Below, piece after piece: positions 56,569 to 64,000 of a stretch of 64,000 nucleotides of DNA. Position 1 is the first letter of the stretch. Every line of letters begins with the position of its first letter. The DNA lies in contig NZ_PJEO01000016.1 in assembly GCF_002843175.1 (NCBI RefSeq), positions 1 to 64,000 on the forward strand, read 5' to 3'. The notes beneath the pieces were generated by a model. It searched no databases. It was not told the origin of the DNA and saw only the letters and a program-made list of their open reading frames with translations. Origin of the DNA: Confluentibacter flavum (GTDB taxonomy: Bacteria; Bacteroidota; Bacteroidia; Flavobacteriales; Flavobacteriaceae). A program made the position numbers and the translations under genes.

Positions 56569-57894
56569 CTAAGGCTTTAGCCCCACTTTATGTCCATAAA
56601 ACGCATAATATAAAATAATTAGATAACACGGTAAAAGAATCCAATACCCAAACGAAGTTGCTTCACCAATGGCTGAGGTTTCCCCCATGCCGTTTAAAAT
56701 TAACGCTTCTTTTTTACCATCTACCAACATACCATATAACGGCGGAATAATAGCACCTCCAGAGATTGCCATAATAAGCAACGCTGAAGCCGTTTTAGTA
56801 AATTTCCCTAAGCCTGTTAAAGCTAAAGGCCAAATGGCAGGCCACACTAAAGCATTTGCTATTCCTAAAGCAGCAACAAATAACACGGATACAAAACCAT
56901 CTGTAAAAACAATACAAAATGAAAAAACAATTCCTAAAATGGCACTGGCCTTTAAAGCAAATGCTTGACTTATGTATTTGGGAATTAAAAATACTCCTAA
57001 CGCATAAGTTACCACCATAGCCATTAATGTAAATAAGGTGAAAAATTTAGCTTGTTCGACAGGAATATCTAAAGCAATACCGTAAGATATAATGGTATCA
57101 CCAGCAATCACTTCAACGCCTACATATAAAAACAATGCTAAAACCCCTAACCATAAATGAGGGAATTGAAAAATACTGGTTTTTACCGTTTCGCCTGTTT
57201 TCGGCTCTTCAATAAGTGCTTCTTCCACATTGGGCAAAGGTGCTTTTCTTATTAAAACCCCTAATACAAATAGCACCAAGGCCATAACAATATACGGTGT
57301 AACCACGCTATCTGCCATAGTATCTAGTAAGCGTCCTTTTTCCTCGTCATCAACAACATCAAATTGTTCTTTTATTTTATCAATGCCAGATAACAATAAC
57401 GCTCCAAAAATAACCGAACCTAATGCGCCCGCTACTTTATTTGCTATACCCATAATAGCAATACGTTTGGCTGCACTTTCTATGGGTCCCAATATAGTAA
57501 TATAAGGGTTTGATGCTGTTTGAAGTAAGGTCATACCGGCACCTTGAACAAAAATACCACTCAAAAACATCCAGTAGGTTCTGGCTTCTGCTGCCGGTAT
57601 AAAAATTAAAGCCCCTACTGCCATAATAATTAAACCTAAAGACATACTTTTCTTGAAACCTATTCTTTTGATGACATAAGATGCTGGAAGTGCCATAAAG
57701 ACAAATGAAATATAAGAAGCAGATGCCACTAAATACGATTGAGCATCGGTTAATTCATTAATGGTTTTCATGAATGGAATTAATGCTCCATTAATCCAGG
57801 TTACAAATCCGAAAATCAAAAATAATCCTGCTATAATGATAATGGGAATAAATGTGTTGTTTTTTTGTGGCAGTGTTTGGTTTATTTCTGACAT
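56569..57894 (-). CDS. FucP-like sugar MFS transporter
   Basis: A 441-residue inner-membrane transporter with 12 helices in the sugar:H+ symporter (FucP/GluP) pattern: LFLIFGFVTWINGALIPFMK with the conserved Asn-Gly, GAGMTLLQTASNPYITILGP and NALVWPAIWPLALTGLGKFTKTASALLIM. The likely substrates are hexoses such as glucose, galactose or fucose; they cannot be separated by eye. It follows umuD by 13 bases on the same strand and converges with atpC. Confidence 0.93.
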   Translation of the reverse strand: MSEINQTLPQKNNTFIPIIIIAGLFLIFGFVTWINGALIPFMKTINELTDAQSYLVASASYISFVFMALPASYVIKRIGFKKSMSLGLIIMAVGALIFIPAAEARTYWMFLSGIFVQGAGMTLLQTASNPYITILGPIESAAKRIAIMGIANKVAGALGSVIFGALLLSGIDKIKEQFDVVDDEEKGRLLDTMADSVVTPYIVMALVLFVLGVLIRKAPLPNVEEALIEEPKTGETVKTSIFQFPHLWLGVLALFLYVGVEVIAGDTIISYGIALDIPVEQAKFFTLFTLMAMVVTYALGVFLIPKYISQAFALKASAILGIVFSFCIVFTDGFVSVLFVAALGIANALVWPAIWPLALTGLGKFTKTASALLIMAISGGAIIPPLYGMLVDGKKEALILNGMGETSAIGEATSFGYWILLPCYLIILYYAFYGHKVGLKP

Positions 57895-57907
57895 ATATTA
57901 AGGTTGA

Positions 57908-58348
57908 TTACACTTTTTTTATCACGTTGGTAACAATGCCCCAAATAATAAAATCATTGTCTTTCGTGATTTTTATAATGGGATAATTAGGGTTTTCTGG
58001 TTGTAACCAAACCTCATCTTTATCAACCTTTAAACGTTTTACCGTGAACTCTCCGTCCAAAAAGCAAACGGCTATTCTATTGTTTTTGGGCTGTAAACTC
58101 CTATCAATAACCAATAAATCATTATCATCTAGTCCTGCGCCAATCATAGATTGACCACTTACGCGTGCAAAAAAAGTAGCTTCTTTGTTTTTAATAAGTT
58201 CTTTATCCAAAGACAAACGCTCTTCTTTAAAATCTTCGGCTGGTGATGGAAATCCCGCAGAAATTCCAGTATCAAAAAACAAAGCTCCTAAATGGTTGGT
58301 TTCATCAGGAGTGAAAAATGCTAGCGGTTGAGCGTTGTGTAATATCAT
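57908..58348 (-). CDS. umuD: UmuD/LexA-type S24 peptidase
   Basis: A 146-residue S24-family protein like UmuD: the self-cleavage region AGFPSPAEDF, catalytic Ser in SGQSMIGAGLDDNDLLVIDRSL and Lys in CFLDGEFTVKRL. There is no DNA-binding domain, so it is not a LexA repressor. After RecA-stimulated cleavage it would join UmuC as translesion polymerase V. It lies downstream of umuC here, the reverse of the usual umuD-umuC order, with a palindromic element in the 107-base gap. Confidence 0.9.
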   Translation of the reverse strand: MILHNAQPLAFFTPDETNHLGALFFDTGISAGFPSPAEDFKEERLSLDKELIKNKEATFFARVSGQSMIGAGLDDNDLLVIDRSLQPKNNRIAVCFLDGEFTVKRLKVDKDEVWLQPENPNYPIIKITKDNDFIIWGIVTNVIKKV

Positions 58349-58354
58349 CTTTTA

Positions 58355-58452
58355 TCATTCCTGCGAAAGCAGGAATCTAATTTATAATTAATTCTATATT
58401 TTCTGGATTCCGGCCTTCGCAGGAAATCAAAGATTCGACGAAGTCAATGACA
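58355..58452. repeat. Facing-palindrome element between umuC and umuD
   Basis: Left unit 58355-58379 (TCATTCCTGCGAAAGCAGGAA core) and right unit 58403-58430 (GGATTCCGGCCTTCGCAGGAA core), each palindromic and inverted with respect to the other, around an AT-rich spacer; a tail GATTCGACGAAGTCAATGAC follows. It fills almost the whole gap between the genes. Confidence 0.8.
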
Positions 58453-58455
58453 ATA

Positions 58456-59712
58456 CTATTTCACTTTAATAATATCATTAATATTCGTTGTATATCTTGG
58501 CGATAAACGTTCTTGACGCATTTTCCAAGTTCGTTTTAAATCTTGATTTCCCAATTTCACTTTATAATCTGCATACTTTTTATTTAAACCATCAATAGCA
58601 TGCATAAGTGGTTTGTGCTTTGGGTTTTCGCTTTCAAATAAATCTATTTGATGATTATTTGTAGGCACCAAACCCATAACTATAACGCCTGCCCGTTTAT
58701 ATTTAATCCCTTCTTTAAAAATTGTTGCTACGGCACTCACTGCTTGTTGACTAATAATCAATGTGGAATCCGTTGGAAAAGGTAAGCTTATTATTTTACT
58801 TGCTCTGTGTTGTTCTAAATCTTTTTTATGCCTATCGCTACTTAAGGTCACATAAATAACATGGCAGCTGGATTTTTGTTTTCTTAGCTTTTCGGCGCAA
58901 CTTGTCGCAAATGTTGAAATGCGTTCTTTTATATTCTCTAAATCCGAAAATGTATATTCAAAACTTCTGGTGGTGGCAATGGCATGTTTTGCCTTTATTT
59001 CATCTAGTTTAATTTCTGAAACACCTTCTAAATCCTTCTTTAATTTCCACTCGGTGATTGAAAAAGTTTTACGAACCCAATCATCTGAAAGTTGTACAAA
59101 ATCGAATGCTGTATGACAGTTTTTCGCTTTTAATCGCTTTTGAAGATTCCAACCAATGCCCCAAACATCTTCTATTTTAGTCCATTTTAAAGCTTTCATT
59201 CTTTTTTCTTCAGAATCAATCACATAAACCCCATGGGTTTGATCTGGAAATTTACGCGCAATTTTATTGGCTACCTTGCTCAAGGCTTTTGTTGGCGCGA
59301 TACCCACACAGGTTGGAATGCCCGTCCATTGTAAAATACGTTGCCGTATTTGATTACCATAATCATTAAAATCATAATCCTTAAACCCTCTAAATTCCAA
59401 AAAAGCTTCGTCTATACTATACACCTCAACATCTGGTGTGAAGTGTTCTAATATTTTCATAACACGATTACTCATATCACCATATAACGGATAATTTGAT
59501 GAAAGTACGTGGATATTTTTTTCTTTACAAAACGTTTCCCATTTAAAGATGGGTGCGCCCATGGGCAATCCTACAACTTTAGCTTCATCACTTCGTGAAA
59601 TAACACACCCATCATTATTACTTAAAATAGCAATGGGTTTATGGCGTAAATTAGGATTAAAAACGCGTTCGCAAGACGCATAAAAATTGTTACAATCTAC
59701 TAGGGCATACAT
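58456..59712 (-). CDS. umuC: Y-family DNA polymerase V catalytic subunit
   Basis: A 418-residue translesion polymerase. Catalytic motifs: YALVDCNNFYASCERVFNP (first Asp), VYSIDEAFLEF (Asp-Glu pair), CVGIAPTKALSKVANKIA and a helix-hairpin-helix region IEDVWGIGWNLQKRL. The little finger and C-terminal UmuC tail (KRTWKMRQERLSPRYTT) are complete. It is SOS-related by family; no LexA box was recognised upstream. It lies upstream of umuD on the same strand. Confidence 0.95.
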   Translation of the reverse strand: MYALVDCNNFYASCERVFNPNLRHKPIAILSNNDGCVISRSDEAKVVGLPMGAPIFKWETFCKEKNIHVLSSNYPLYGDMSNRVMKILEHFTPDVEVYSIDEAFLEFRGFKDYDFNDYGNQIRQRILQWTGIPTCVGIAPTKALSKVANKIARKFPDQTHGVYVIDSEEKRMKALKWTKIEDVWGIGWNLQKRLKAKNCHTAFDFVQLSDDWVRKTFSITEWKLKKDLEGVSEIKLDEIKAKHAIATTRSFEYTFSDLENIKERISTFATSCAEKLRKQKSSCHVIYVTLSSDRHKKDLEQHRASKIISLPFPTDSTLIISQQAVSAVATIFKEGIKYKRAGVIVMGLVPTNNHQIDLFESENPKHKPLMHAIDGLNKKYADYKVKLGNQDLKRTWKMRQERLSPRYTTNINDIIKVK

Positions 59713-59776
59713 AAAAGTAAATATACGAGAAAGACCTTAAAAAAATAGAGTGTAACTATTAAAGAAAACTTAATAA

Positions 59777-60226
59777 TTAAAGAAATTGTCCCTTCTTCAC
59801 AACAGTATGTCCGTTCCGCTTATAAGACACTTTCGTGCCATTAGCACAAAAATCGTAGGCTCCTTTGGCTTTATCTTCTGTTGCAGATAATAATACCACA
59901 TCTTCTACCTCACATTTATATTCCTTAGCCACTTTTTTCTTTATGTCTTCCATAGTCGCTCGTCCTCTTTTTAATTGTATTTGAATGTTTTTATCTAACT
60001 CAGGCTCTACAAAATCTTGAGCTAAATTACATCCACTACTTTCAGCAGGTTGCAATTTTTCTTTAACGACACTATTTAACACAGGAGATTCTGCATCAAT
60101 ATATTCCCATGTATAATCTGTTTTTAGCAAAACACGTCTGCCATCCTCTGTTTTTACAATGTAATTATTTTGTGAAAAACCAATAAACGAGATAAAAAAC
60201 AATAAGATTAAAAGATGTGTTTTCAT
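59777..60226 (-). CDS. Small exported protein (DUF3157-like)
   Basis: A 149-residue protein starting at the ATG at 60226, where a clean signal peptide begins (KTHLLILLFFISFIGFSQ); an upstream in-frame start would add residues from the duplicated leader and bury the signal peptide, so I reject it. The mature part contains NYIVKTEDGRRVLLKTDYTWEY and two Cys (CNLAQDF, YKCEVED) with a third in DFCANGTKV. I believe it belongs to DUF3157 but cannot confirm this. It is divergent from bioF. Confidence 0.75.
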   Translation of the reverse strand: MKTHLLILLFFISFIGFSQNNYIVKTEDGRRVLLKTDYTWEYIDAESPVLNSVVKEKLQPAESSGCNLAQDFVEPELDKNIQIQLKRGRATMEDIKKKVAKEYKCEVEDVVLLSATEDKAKGAYDFCANGTKVSYKRNGHTVVKKGQFL

Positions 60227-60310
60227 ATGTAGATATTTATTTAGTTCACTAAGTTGATATTTATGAGCTGTGTTCACTGATGTGCTTCGCAGTTGTTTTT
60301 TAATTGTCAT
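60220..60310 (-). repeat. Duplicated leader segment, copy B
   Basis: On the minus strand this 91-base segment matches 27531-27621 at 87 positions. It ends in the ATGAAAA start of the exported-protein gene. Reading frame through the repeat is open and in phase with that gene, as in copy A. Confidence 0.9.
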
Positions 60311-60428
60311 ATGGTATCGCTATTATTTTCATTGGTTTTTTTGCAAAAAACTTGTTGCTAATGGCGATTTCATAATAGATATTATATTGAATGAAATCAA
60401 AAGTACAAATTTTGCATACATTTGTTCT

Positions 60429-61601
60429 ATGGAATTCCCTAAAAAGTTACAGCAAAAACTTGAGGACCGCCAAGAGGCAAATGCTTTACGACATCTTGCG
60501 TCACATAACTGTACAATAGATTTTTCGTCCAATGATTATTTAGGTTTTTCGAAAAATGAAACTATTTTTAACAATTCCCGTGATTTTTTAATAGGTCATA
60601 ATATCAAACAAAATGGGGCTACTGGCTCTAGATTACTCTCAGGAAACCATTCTTTGTTTCCTATTATTGAAAGCATTATATCAAATGTCCACAAGGCTGA
60701 ATCGGCATTGATTTTTAACTCAGGATACGATGCCAATGTTGGCTTTTTTTCTAGTGTGCCACAGCGTGGTGATATTATTTTATACGATGAATATGTGCAT
60801 GCTTCTATAAGAGATGGTATTGCCATGAACCATGCAAAAGCGTATAAGTTTAAGCATAATGATTTAGAGAGTCTTGATGAGATGCTGAAACGAGTTCAGC
60901 ATGACAGCACTATTTATATTGTTACAGAATCTGTATTCTCCATGGATGGTGATTCTCCCGACTTAAAAAAACTAGTAGACATCAGTAAAACCCATAAAGC
61001 CCATTTGGTGATAGACGAAGCTCACGCTATAGGTGTTTTTGGGAACCGTGGCGAAGGCCTTGTTCAAAATTTGGGCTTAGAACAGGATGTGTTTACACGT
61101 ATGATTACCTTTGGAAAAGCCATGGGATGTCATGGTGCCGCCATTTTAGGAAGTGATACCTTAAAACAATATTTAATTAATTTTTCACGAAGTTTTATTT
61201 ACACCACGGCCTTACCGCCCCACTCGTTGGCAAGTATCCATTCAAGCTACAATGAGCTATTTGTAACTAATAATCGTCGTCTTTTACATGAAAATATTCA
61301 ATTTTTTAAATCTGAAATCAAACGATTAGGTTTAGAATATTTCTCTTTTGGGGAAACATCCGAAGGACAAATGGGATTTATTGAAAGTTATTCGGCCATC
61401 CATTGTTGTGTTATTTCAGGAAATGAAAACTTAAAAACCATAGCGCAAAAGCTTCAAGAACAAAGCTTTGATGTAAAACCAATTTTATCGCCGACAGTTC
61501 CTAAAGGCCAAGAACGTTTACGCTTTTGTATGCATGCTTACAATACCAAAGAAGAAATTTCGGAAGTCTTAAAACTACTTGCAATTTTTGTTGATATATG
61601 A
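60429..61601 (+). CDS. bioF: 8-amino-7-oxononanoate synthase
   Basis: A 390-residue PLP enzyme condensing pimeloyl-thioester and alanine in biotin synthesis. I start it at ATG 60429 (EFPKKLQQKLEDRQEANALR); an upstream in-frame ATG at 60270 would add 53 unrelated residues across the repeat. Motifs: SSNDYLGFS, GATGSRLLSGNH, VIDEAHAIGVFG and the PLP-Lys segment TFGKAMGCHGA. Residues about 152-159 (MLKRVQHD) are encoded by a palindromic element. TACATTTG at 60417-60424 resembles a -7 box only 4 bases from the start, hinting at a very short leader. The stop overlaps the next gene (ATGA). Confidence 0.95.
   Translation: MEFPKKLQQKLEDRQEANALRHLASHNCTIDFSSNDYLGFSKNETIFNNSRDFLIGHNIKQNGATGSRLLSGNHSLFPIIESIISNVHKAESALIFNSGYDANVGFFSSVPQRGDIILYDEYVHASIRDGIAMNHAKAYKFKHNDLESLDEMLKRVQHDSTIYIVTESVFSMDGDSPDLKKLVDISKTHKAHLVIDEAHAIGVFGNRGEGLVQNLGLEQDVFTRMITFGKAMGCHGAAILGSDTLKQYLINFSRSFIYTTALPPHSLASIHSSYNELFVTNNRRLLHENIQFFKSEIKRLGLEYFSFGETSEGQMGFIESYSAIHCCVISGNENLKTIAQKLQEQSFDVKPILSPTVPKGQERLRFCMHAYNTKEEISEVLKLLAIFVDI
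60881..60905. repeat. Palindromic element inside bioF
   Basis: ATGCTGAA (60882-60889), 5-base loop ACGAG, TTCAGCAT (60895-60902), then GAC. The arms equal those of the hairpin at 56135-56155 and the loop resembles ACAAG of 56188-56208. It encodes MLKRVQHD within the enzyme. Confidence 0.8.
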
Positions 61602-62011
61602 ATGACACATTTATAACCATAGCAAGATTTCAATATTCATCTGAAGCGGAAATCGTTAAAGGAAGATTAGAAGCTGATGGCATTCAAGTCTTTCTATTAG
61701 ATAATCTAACTATTGACTCAAATCCTTTATATAGCAATGCTATTGGAGGAATAAAACTCAAAGTGTTATCCATTCAAGCTGAAGAAGCGGAACACATTCT
61801 TAAATTCATTAAAAAATACTCCATTGATGATAAAGGAGATACCATAAAATGTCCAAATTGTAACAGTGAAAAAATAGACCTTTTTTCAACAATTAAAGAT
61901 GTAAAATCATTATTCTGGTTCATATTCGGAATATTGTTTTCTGTTTTTCCCTTTTATACAAAGCACAAATATAGATGTGAAGATTGTAAAACTGAATTTG
62001 ATTTAAAATGA
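61598..62011 (+). CDS. DUF2007 protein with C-terminal zinc ribbon
   Basis: A 137-residue protein. Residues 1-75 follow the DUF2007 pattern (FITIARFQYSSEAEIVKGRLEADGIQVFLLDN ... GGIKLKVLSIQAEEAEHIL), a PII-like fold used as a signal-transducing or putative binding domain. Then comes a split zinc ribbon, CPNCNSEKIDLF and YRCEDCKTEF, around one hydrophobic segment (SLFWFIFGILFSVFPFY). Starts and stops overlap its neighbours bioF and bioD by 4 bases each, so it is firmly in the biotin operon, though no biotin role is known to me. Confidence 0.85.
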   Translation: MNDTFITIARFQYSSEAEIVKGRLEADGIQVFLLDNLTIDSNPLYSNAIGGIKLKVLSIQAEEAEHILKFIKKYSIDDKGDTIKCPNCNSEKIDLFSTIKDVKSLFWFIFGILFSVFPFYTKHKYRCEDCKTEFDLK

Positions 62012-62640
62012 AAACATACTTCATAACAGGAATCTCTACGGATGTTGGCAAAACCATCGCTTCAGCCATTATTACGGAAGCTTTGGAAGCTGACTATTGG
62101 AAACCCATTCAAGCTGGGGATATTGATAATAGCGATACACATAAAGTCAAAAAATTGGTATCTAATAAAAAGTCTGAATTTCATCGAAGTTCTTATATAT
62201 TGAATTCCCCTATGAGTCCGCATGCAGCGGCCGAAATTGATGGTATTTCTATAGATATTTTAAAAATAAATTTACCTAAAACAAAAAATAACTTGGTTAT
62301 TGAAGGAGCTGGCGGTTTATTAGTGCCTTTAAATGACACACACACTGTTTTAGATATCATAAAACCAACTTATAAAGTTATTGTGGTTTCTAGACATTAT
62401 TTAGGAAGCATCAACCACACACTTTTAACCGTAAACACGTTGAAAGAAAAGGGTTTTGATGTGTCTATTATTTTTAGTGGGAATGAACATAAAACAACCG
62501 AAGATATTATTAAAAAAATGACAAACGTTCCCATTATTGGGCGTATTGATGAAGAACCGTATTTTGATAAAAATGTGGTTAAGGAATATGCTGATGAATT
62601 CCTGCAAAAGCAGGAATCTCATAATTTTTTTAAAGAATGA
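62008..62640 (+). CDS. bioD: Dethiobiotin synthase
   Basis: A 210-residue ATP-dependent carboxylase forming the ureido ring of dethiobiotin. Walker A is FITGISTDVGKTIAS, with YWKPIQAGD, SPMSPHAAAEIDG and VIEGAGGLLVPLN as substrate-binding motifs. The last residues (EFLQKQESHNFFKE) come from the left unit of a palindromic element, so the native C-terminus was probably near YADE. It is coupled to the DUF2007 gene by a 4-base overlap. Confidence 0.95.
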   Translation: MKTYFITGISTDVGKTIASAIITEALEADYWKPIQAGDIDNSDTHKVKKLVSNKKSEFHRSSYILNSPMSPHAAAEIDGISIDILKINLPKTKNNLVIEGAGGLLVPLNDTHTVLDIIKPTYKVIVVSRHYLGSINHTLLTVNTLKEKGFDVSIIFSGNEHKTTEDIIKKMTNVPIIGRIDEEPYFDKNVVKEYADEFLQKQESHNFFKE

Positions 62641-62772
62641 ACTATCGACGCAAAGCATAAGAGGTCTCAAAGTGGAATCTATTTTCATTTGACGCAGAGC
62701 GTCGGGGATTAAAACCCTACTTTGATTAAATTTAACGTATAACAAAAATGAGATTTCCGCCTTCGCGGAAAT
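62596..62772. repeat. Facing-palindrome element at the end of bioD
   Basis: Left unit 62596-62622 (AATTCCTGCAAAAGCAGGAAT core, then CTCAT) and right unit 62748-62772 (ATGAG, then ATTTCCGCCTTCGCGGAAAT) are inverted with respect to each other. The 125-base spacer includes a GACGC-AGA-GCGTC hairpin (62693-62705) and covers the bioD stop and the whole bioD-bioA gap. No gene is seen in 62641-62779. Confidence 0.75.
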
Positions 62773-62779
62773 AAAAATT

Positions 62780-64000
62780 ATGACATTAAAAGACCGCGAT
62801 AAAAAACATCTTTGGCATCCATTAACGCAACACAAATTGCATCCAAATACTATTGCCATAACCAAAGCAAAAGGATGTGTGTTGACCGATGAGGATGGCA
62901 ACGACTATATAGATGCCATTGCCTCTTGGTACACCAGTATGTTCGGACATTGCAATCCGTTTATCACCAACCGTGTTGCTGCGCAAATGCAGCAGTTAGA
63001 CCAAATTGTTTTTAGTGGATTTACACACGAACCAGCTATAAAATTGTCTGAAACCCTCATCACAATCCTTCCTGAAAATCAAAATAAAATTTTCTTTAGT
63101 GATAATGGCTCAACGGCTGTTGATGTTGCCATTAAAATGGCATTGCAATTTCATTTCAACCAAGGTGAAAAACGCAATACACTCATTGCCTTTGAAGATG
63201 GTTTTCATGGTGACACATTTGGTGCCATGAGTGTTTCAGGATTATCAGTTTACAATGGTCCTTTTGAAGATTTCTTTTTAGACGTAAAACGTATTCCCAC
63301 ACCTAACGGAGACAATCATGAATACATTCTAAAAACTCTAAAAACTATTACAGCCAACCATAAAATAGCAGGATTTATTTACGAACCCTTGGTGCAAGGT
63401 GCTGCCGCCATGAAAATGCATGATGCCTCTGGTTTAGAAATGATCTTGCAATTCTGTAAAACCCATAACATTGTTACCATTGCCGATGAAGTCATGACTG
63501 GCTTTGGTAAAACAGGAAAACACTTTGCATCACTGTATTTAAAAACAAAACCAGACATTATGTGCTTGAGCAAAGCCCTAACAGCTGGTTTAATGCCTAT
63601 GGCAATAACCTCTTGTGTACAAAAAATCTATGATGCTTTTTATAGTGACGACATTAGTAAAGGGCTGTTCCACGGGCATACCTATTCTGCAAATCCGTTA
63701 GCGTGTACGGCGGCTTTAGCAAGTATCGAGTTGCTACAATTGGAAGAAACACAAAACAATATCCTGCGGGTTATAAGCGCTCATAATGATTTTAATGAAA
63801 GAATTAAGCACCACCCAAAAGTAAAATCTACACGGCAATTGGGCATAATTTTCGCTCTCGATTTAAATGTAGATATGGAACGTTATGGCAATTTACGTGA
63901 CCGATTATTTAAGTTCTTTATGTCTAAAGGCGTGTTTTTACGTCCGCTTGGTAATACTATTTATATTCAAGCACCTTACGTCATTACGCAAGAACAGTTG
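62780..64000 (+). CDS. bioA: Adenosylmethionine-8-amino-7-oxononanoate aminotransferase, 3' end outside window
   Basis: An open frame of 407 codons from ATG 62780 to the window edge; the full enzyme is usually about 420-430 residues, so only the tail is missing. It transfers the amino group of S-adenosylmethionine to the bioF product, the step before bioD. Motifs: KHLWHPLTQH, DAIASWYTSMFGHCN, SDNGSTAVDVAIKMALQ, FEDGFHGDTFGAMSVSG, the Asp-containing IADEVMTGFGKTG and PLP-Lys in LSKALTAG. The frame begins 8 bases after the palindromic element. Confidence 0.95.
   Translation, partial: MTLKDRDKKHLWHPLTQHKLHPNTIAITKAKGCVLTDEDGNDYIDAIASWYTSMFGHCNPFITNRVAAQMQQLDQIVFSGFTHEPAIKLSETLITILPENQNKIFFSDNGSTAVDVAIKMALQFHFNQGEKRNTLIAFEDGFHGDTFGAMSVSGLSVYNGPFEDFFLDVKRIPTPNGDNHEYILKTLKTITANHKIAGFIYEPLVQGAAAMKMHDASGLEMILQFCKTHNIVTIADEVMTGFGKTGKHFASLYLKTKPDIMCLSKALTAGLMPMAITSCVQKIYDAFYSDDISKGLFHGHTYSANPLACTAALASIELLQLEETQNNILRVISAHNDFNERIKHHPKVKSTRQLGIIFALDLNVDMERYGNLRDRLFKFFMSKGVFLRPLGNTIYIQAPYVITQEQL

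Noticed and set aside
60270-60428. N-terminal extension of bioF from an upstream ATG
   Set aside because: The extra 53 residues are antisense to the duplicated leader and unlike the BioF N-terminus; the ATG at 60429 gives the normal length.
62425-62901. Minus-strand 158-codon frame
   Set aside because: It runs antisense through bioD, the palindromic element and the start of bioA, all of which are well supported.

Overview
The window is chromosomal DNA of a low-GC Bacteroidota, most likely a marine member of the Flavobacteriaceae. The evidence is gene content and order (TonB receptor/lipoprotein pairs with carboxypeptidase-like N-terminal domains, DUF4270, DUF5689, a separate atpD-atpC pair, a very large multi-PAS kinase), the -7 box TAnnTTTG in front of several genes, and lipoboxes on many exported proteins. 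No rRNA, tRNA or CRISPR array was found.

Layout. 1-1029: a complete-looking IS982-family element with matching terminal inverted repeats, abutting the last gene of a phosphorelay operon (1032-7496: 1508-aa kinase with nine PAS and one GAF domain, two single-domain receivers, and a receiver-PAS-DHp protein with no ATPase domain). 7766-18880: two paralogous TonB receptor plus choice-of-anchor-J lipoprotein modules surrounding two exported nucleases (an EEP-fold enzyme and an endonuclease I), which I read as a candidate extracellular nucleic-acid utilisation locus. 19060-27170: pgi, an M23 peptidase, a DUF3108 protein, a patatin/barrel protein and uvrC. 27615-30478: a RimB-like / RimK / aspartoacylase-like / formyltetrahydrofolate cyclo-ligase operon. 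30568-34659: CPA2 antiporter, flavin-binding-like protein, a parDE toxin-antitoxin pair in a cassette-like setting, and a tlpA-like pseudogene broken by one TGA. 34751-39366: lspA, a DksA-like protein and ileS. 39645-45064: small lipoprotein, radA, an esterase-fold protein, a flippase-like membrane protein, panD and panC. 45335-56505 (+): glgA-like, DUF4270, glmS, a third TonB receptor with an SGNH-hydrolase lipoprotein, atpD and atpC. 56569-60226 (-): sugar MFS transporter, umuD, umuC and a small exported protein. 60429-64000 (+): biotin operon bioF-(DUF2007)-bioD-bioA, bioA running off the end.

The least ordinary signals are not gene calls. (1) Short palindromic elements, often two facing copies around a spacer, lie between genes and also inside reading frames: in frame in the middle of ileS and bioF, and at the C-termini of bioD and the EEP nuclease. 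(2) A 91-bp segment, 87/91 identical, sits directly in front of two unrelated genes 32 kb apart and stays open in frame with both. (3) The parDE pair is bounded by facing ACACCCAAC/GTTGGGTGT sequences and partly similar direct repeats, an arrangement like an integron cassette, with no integrase in view.
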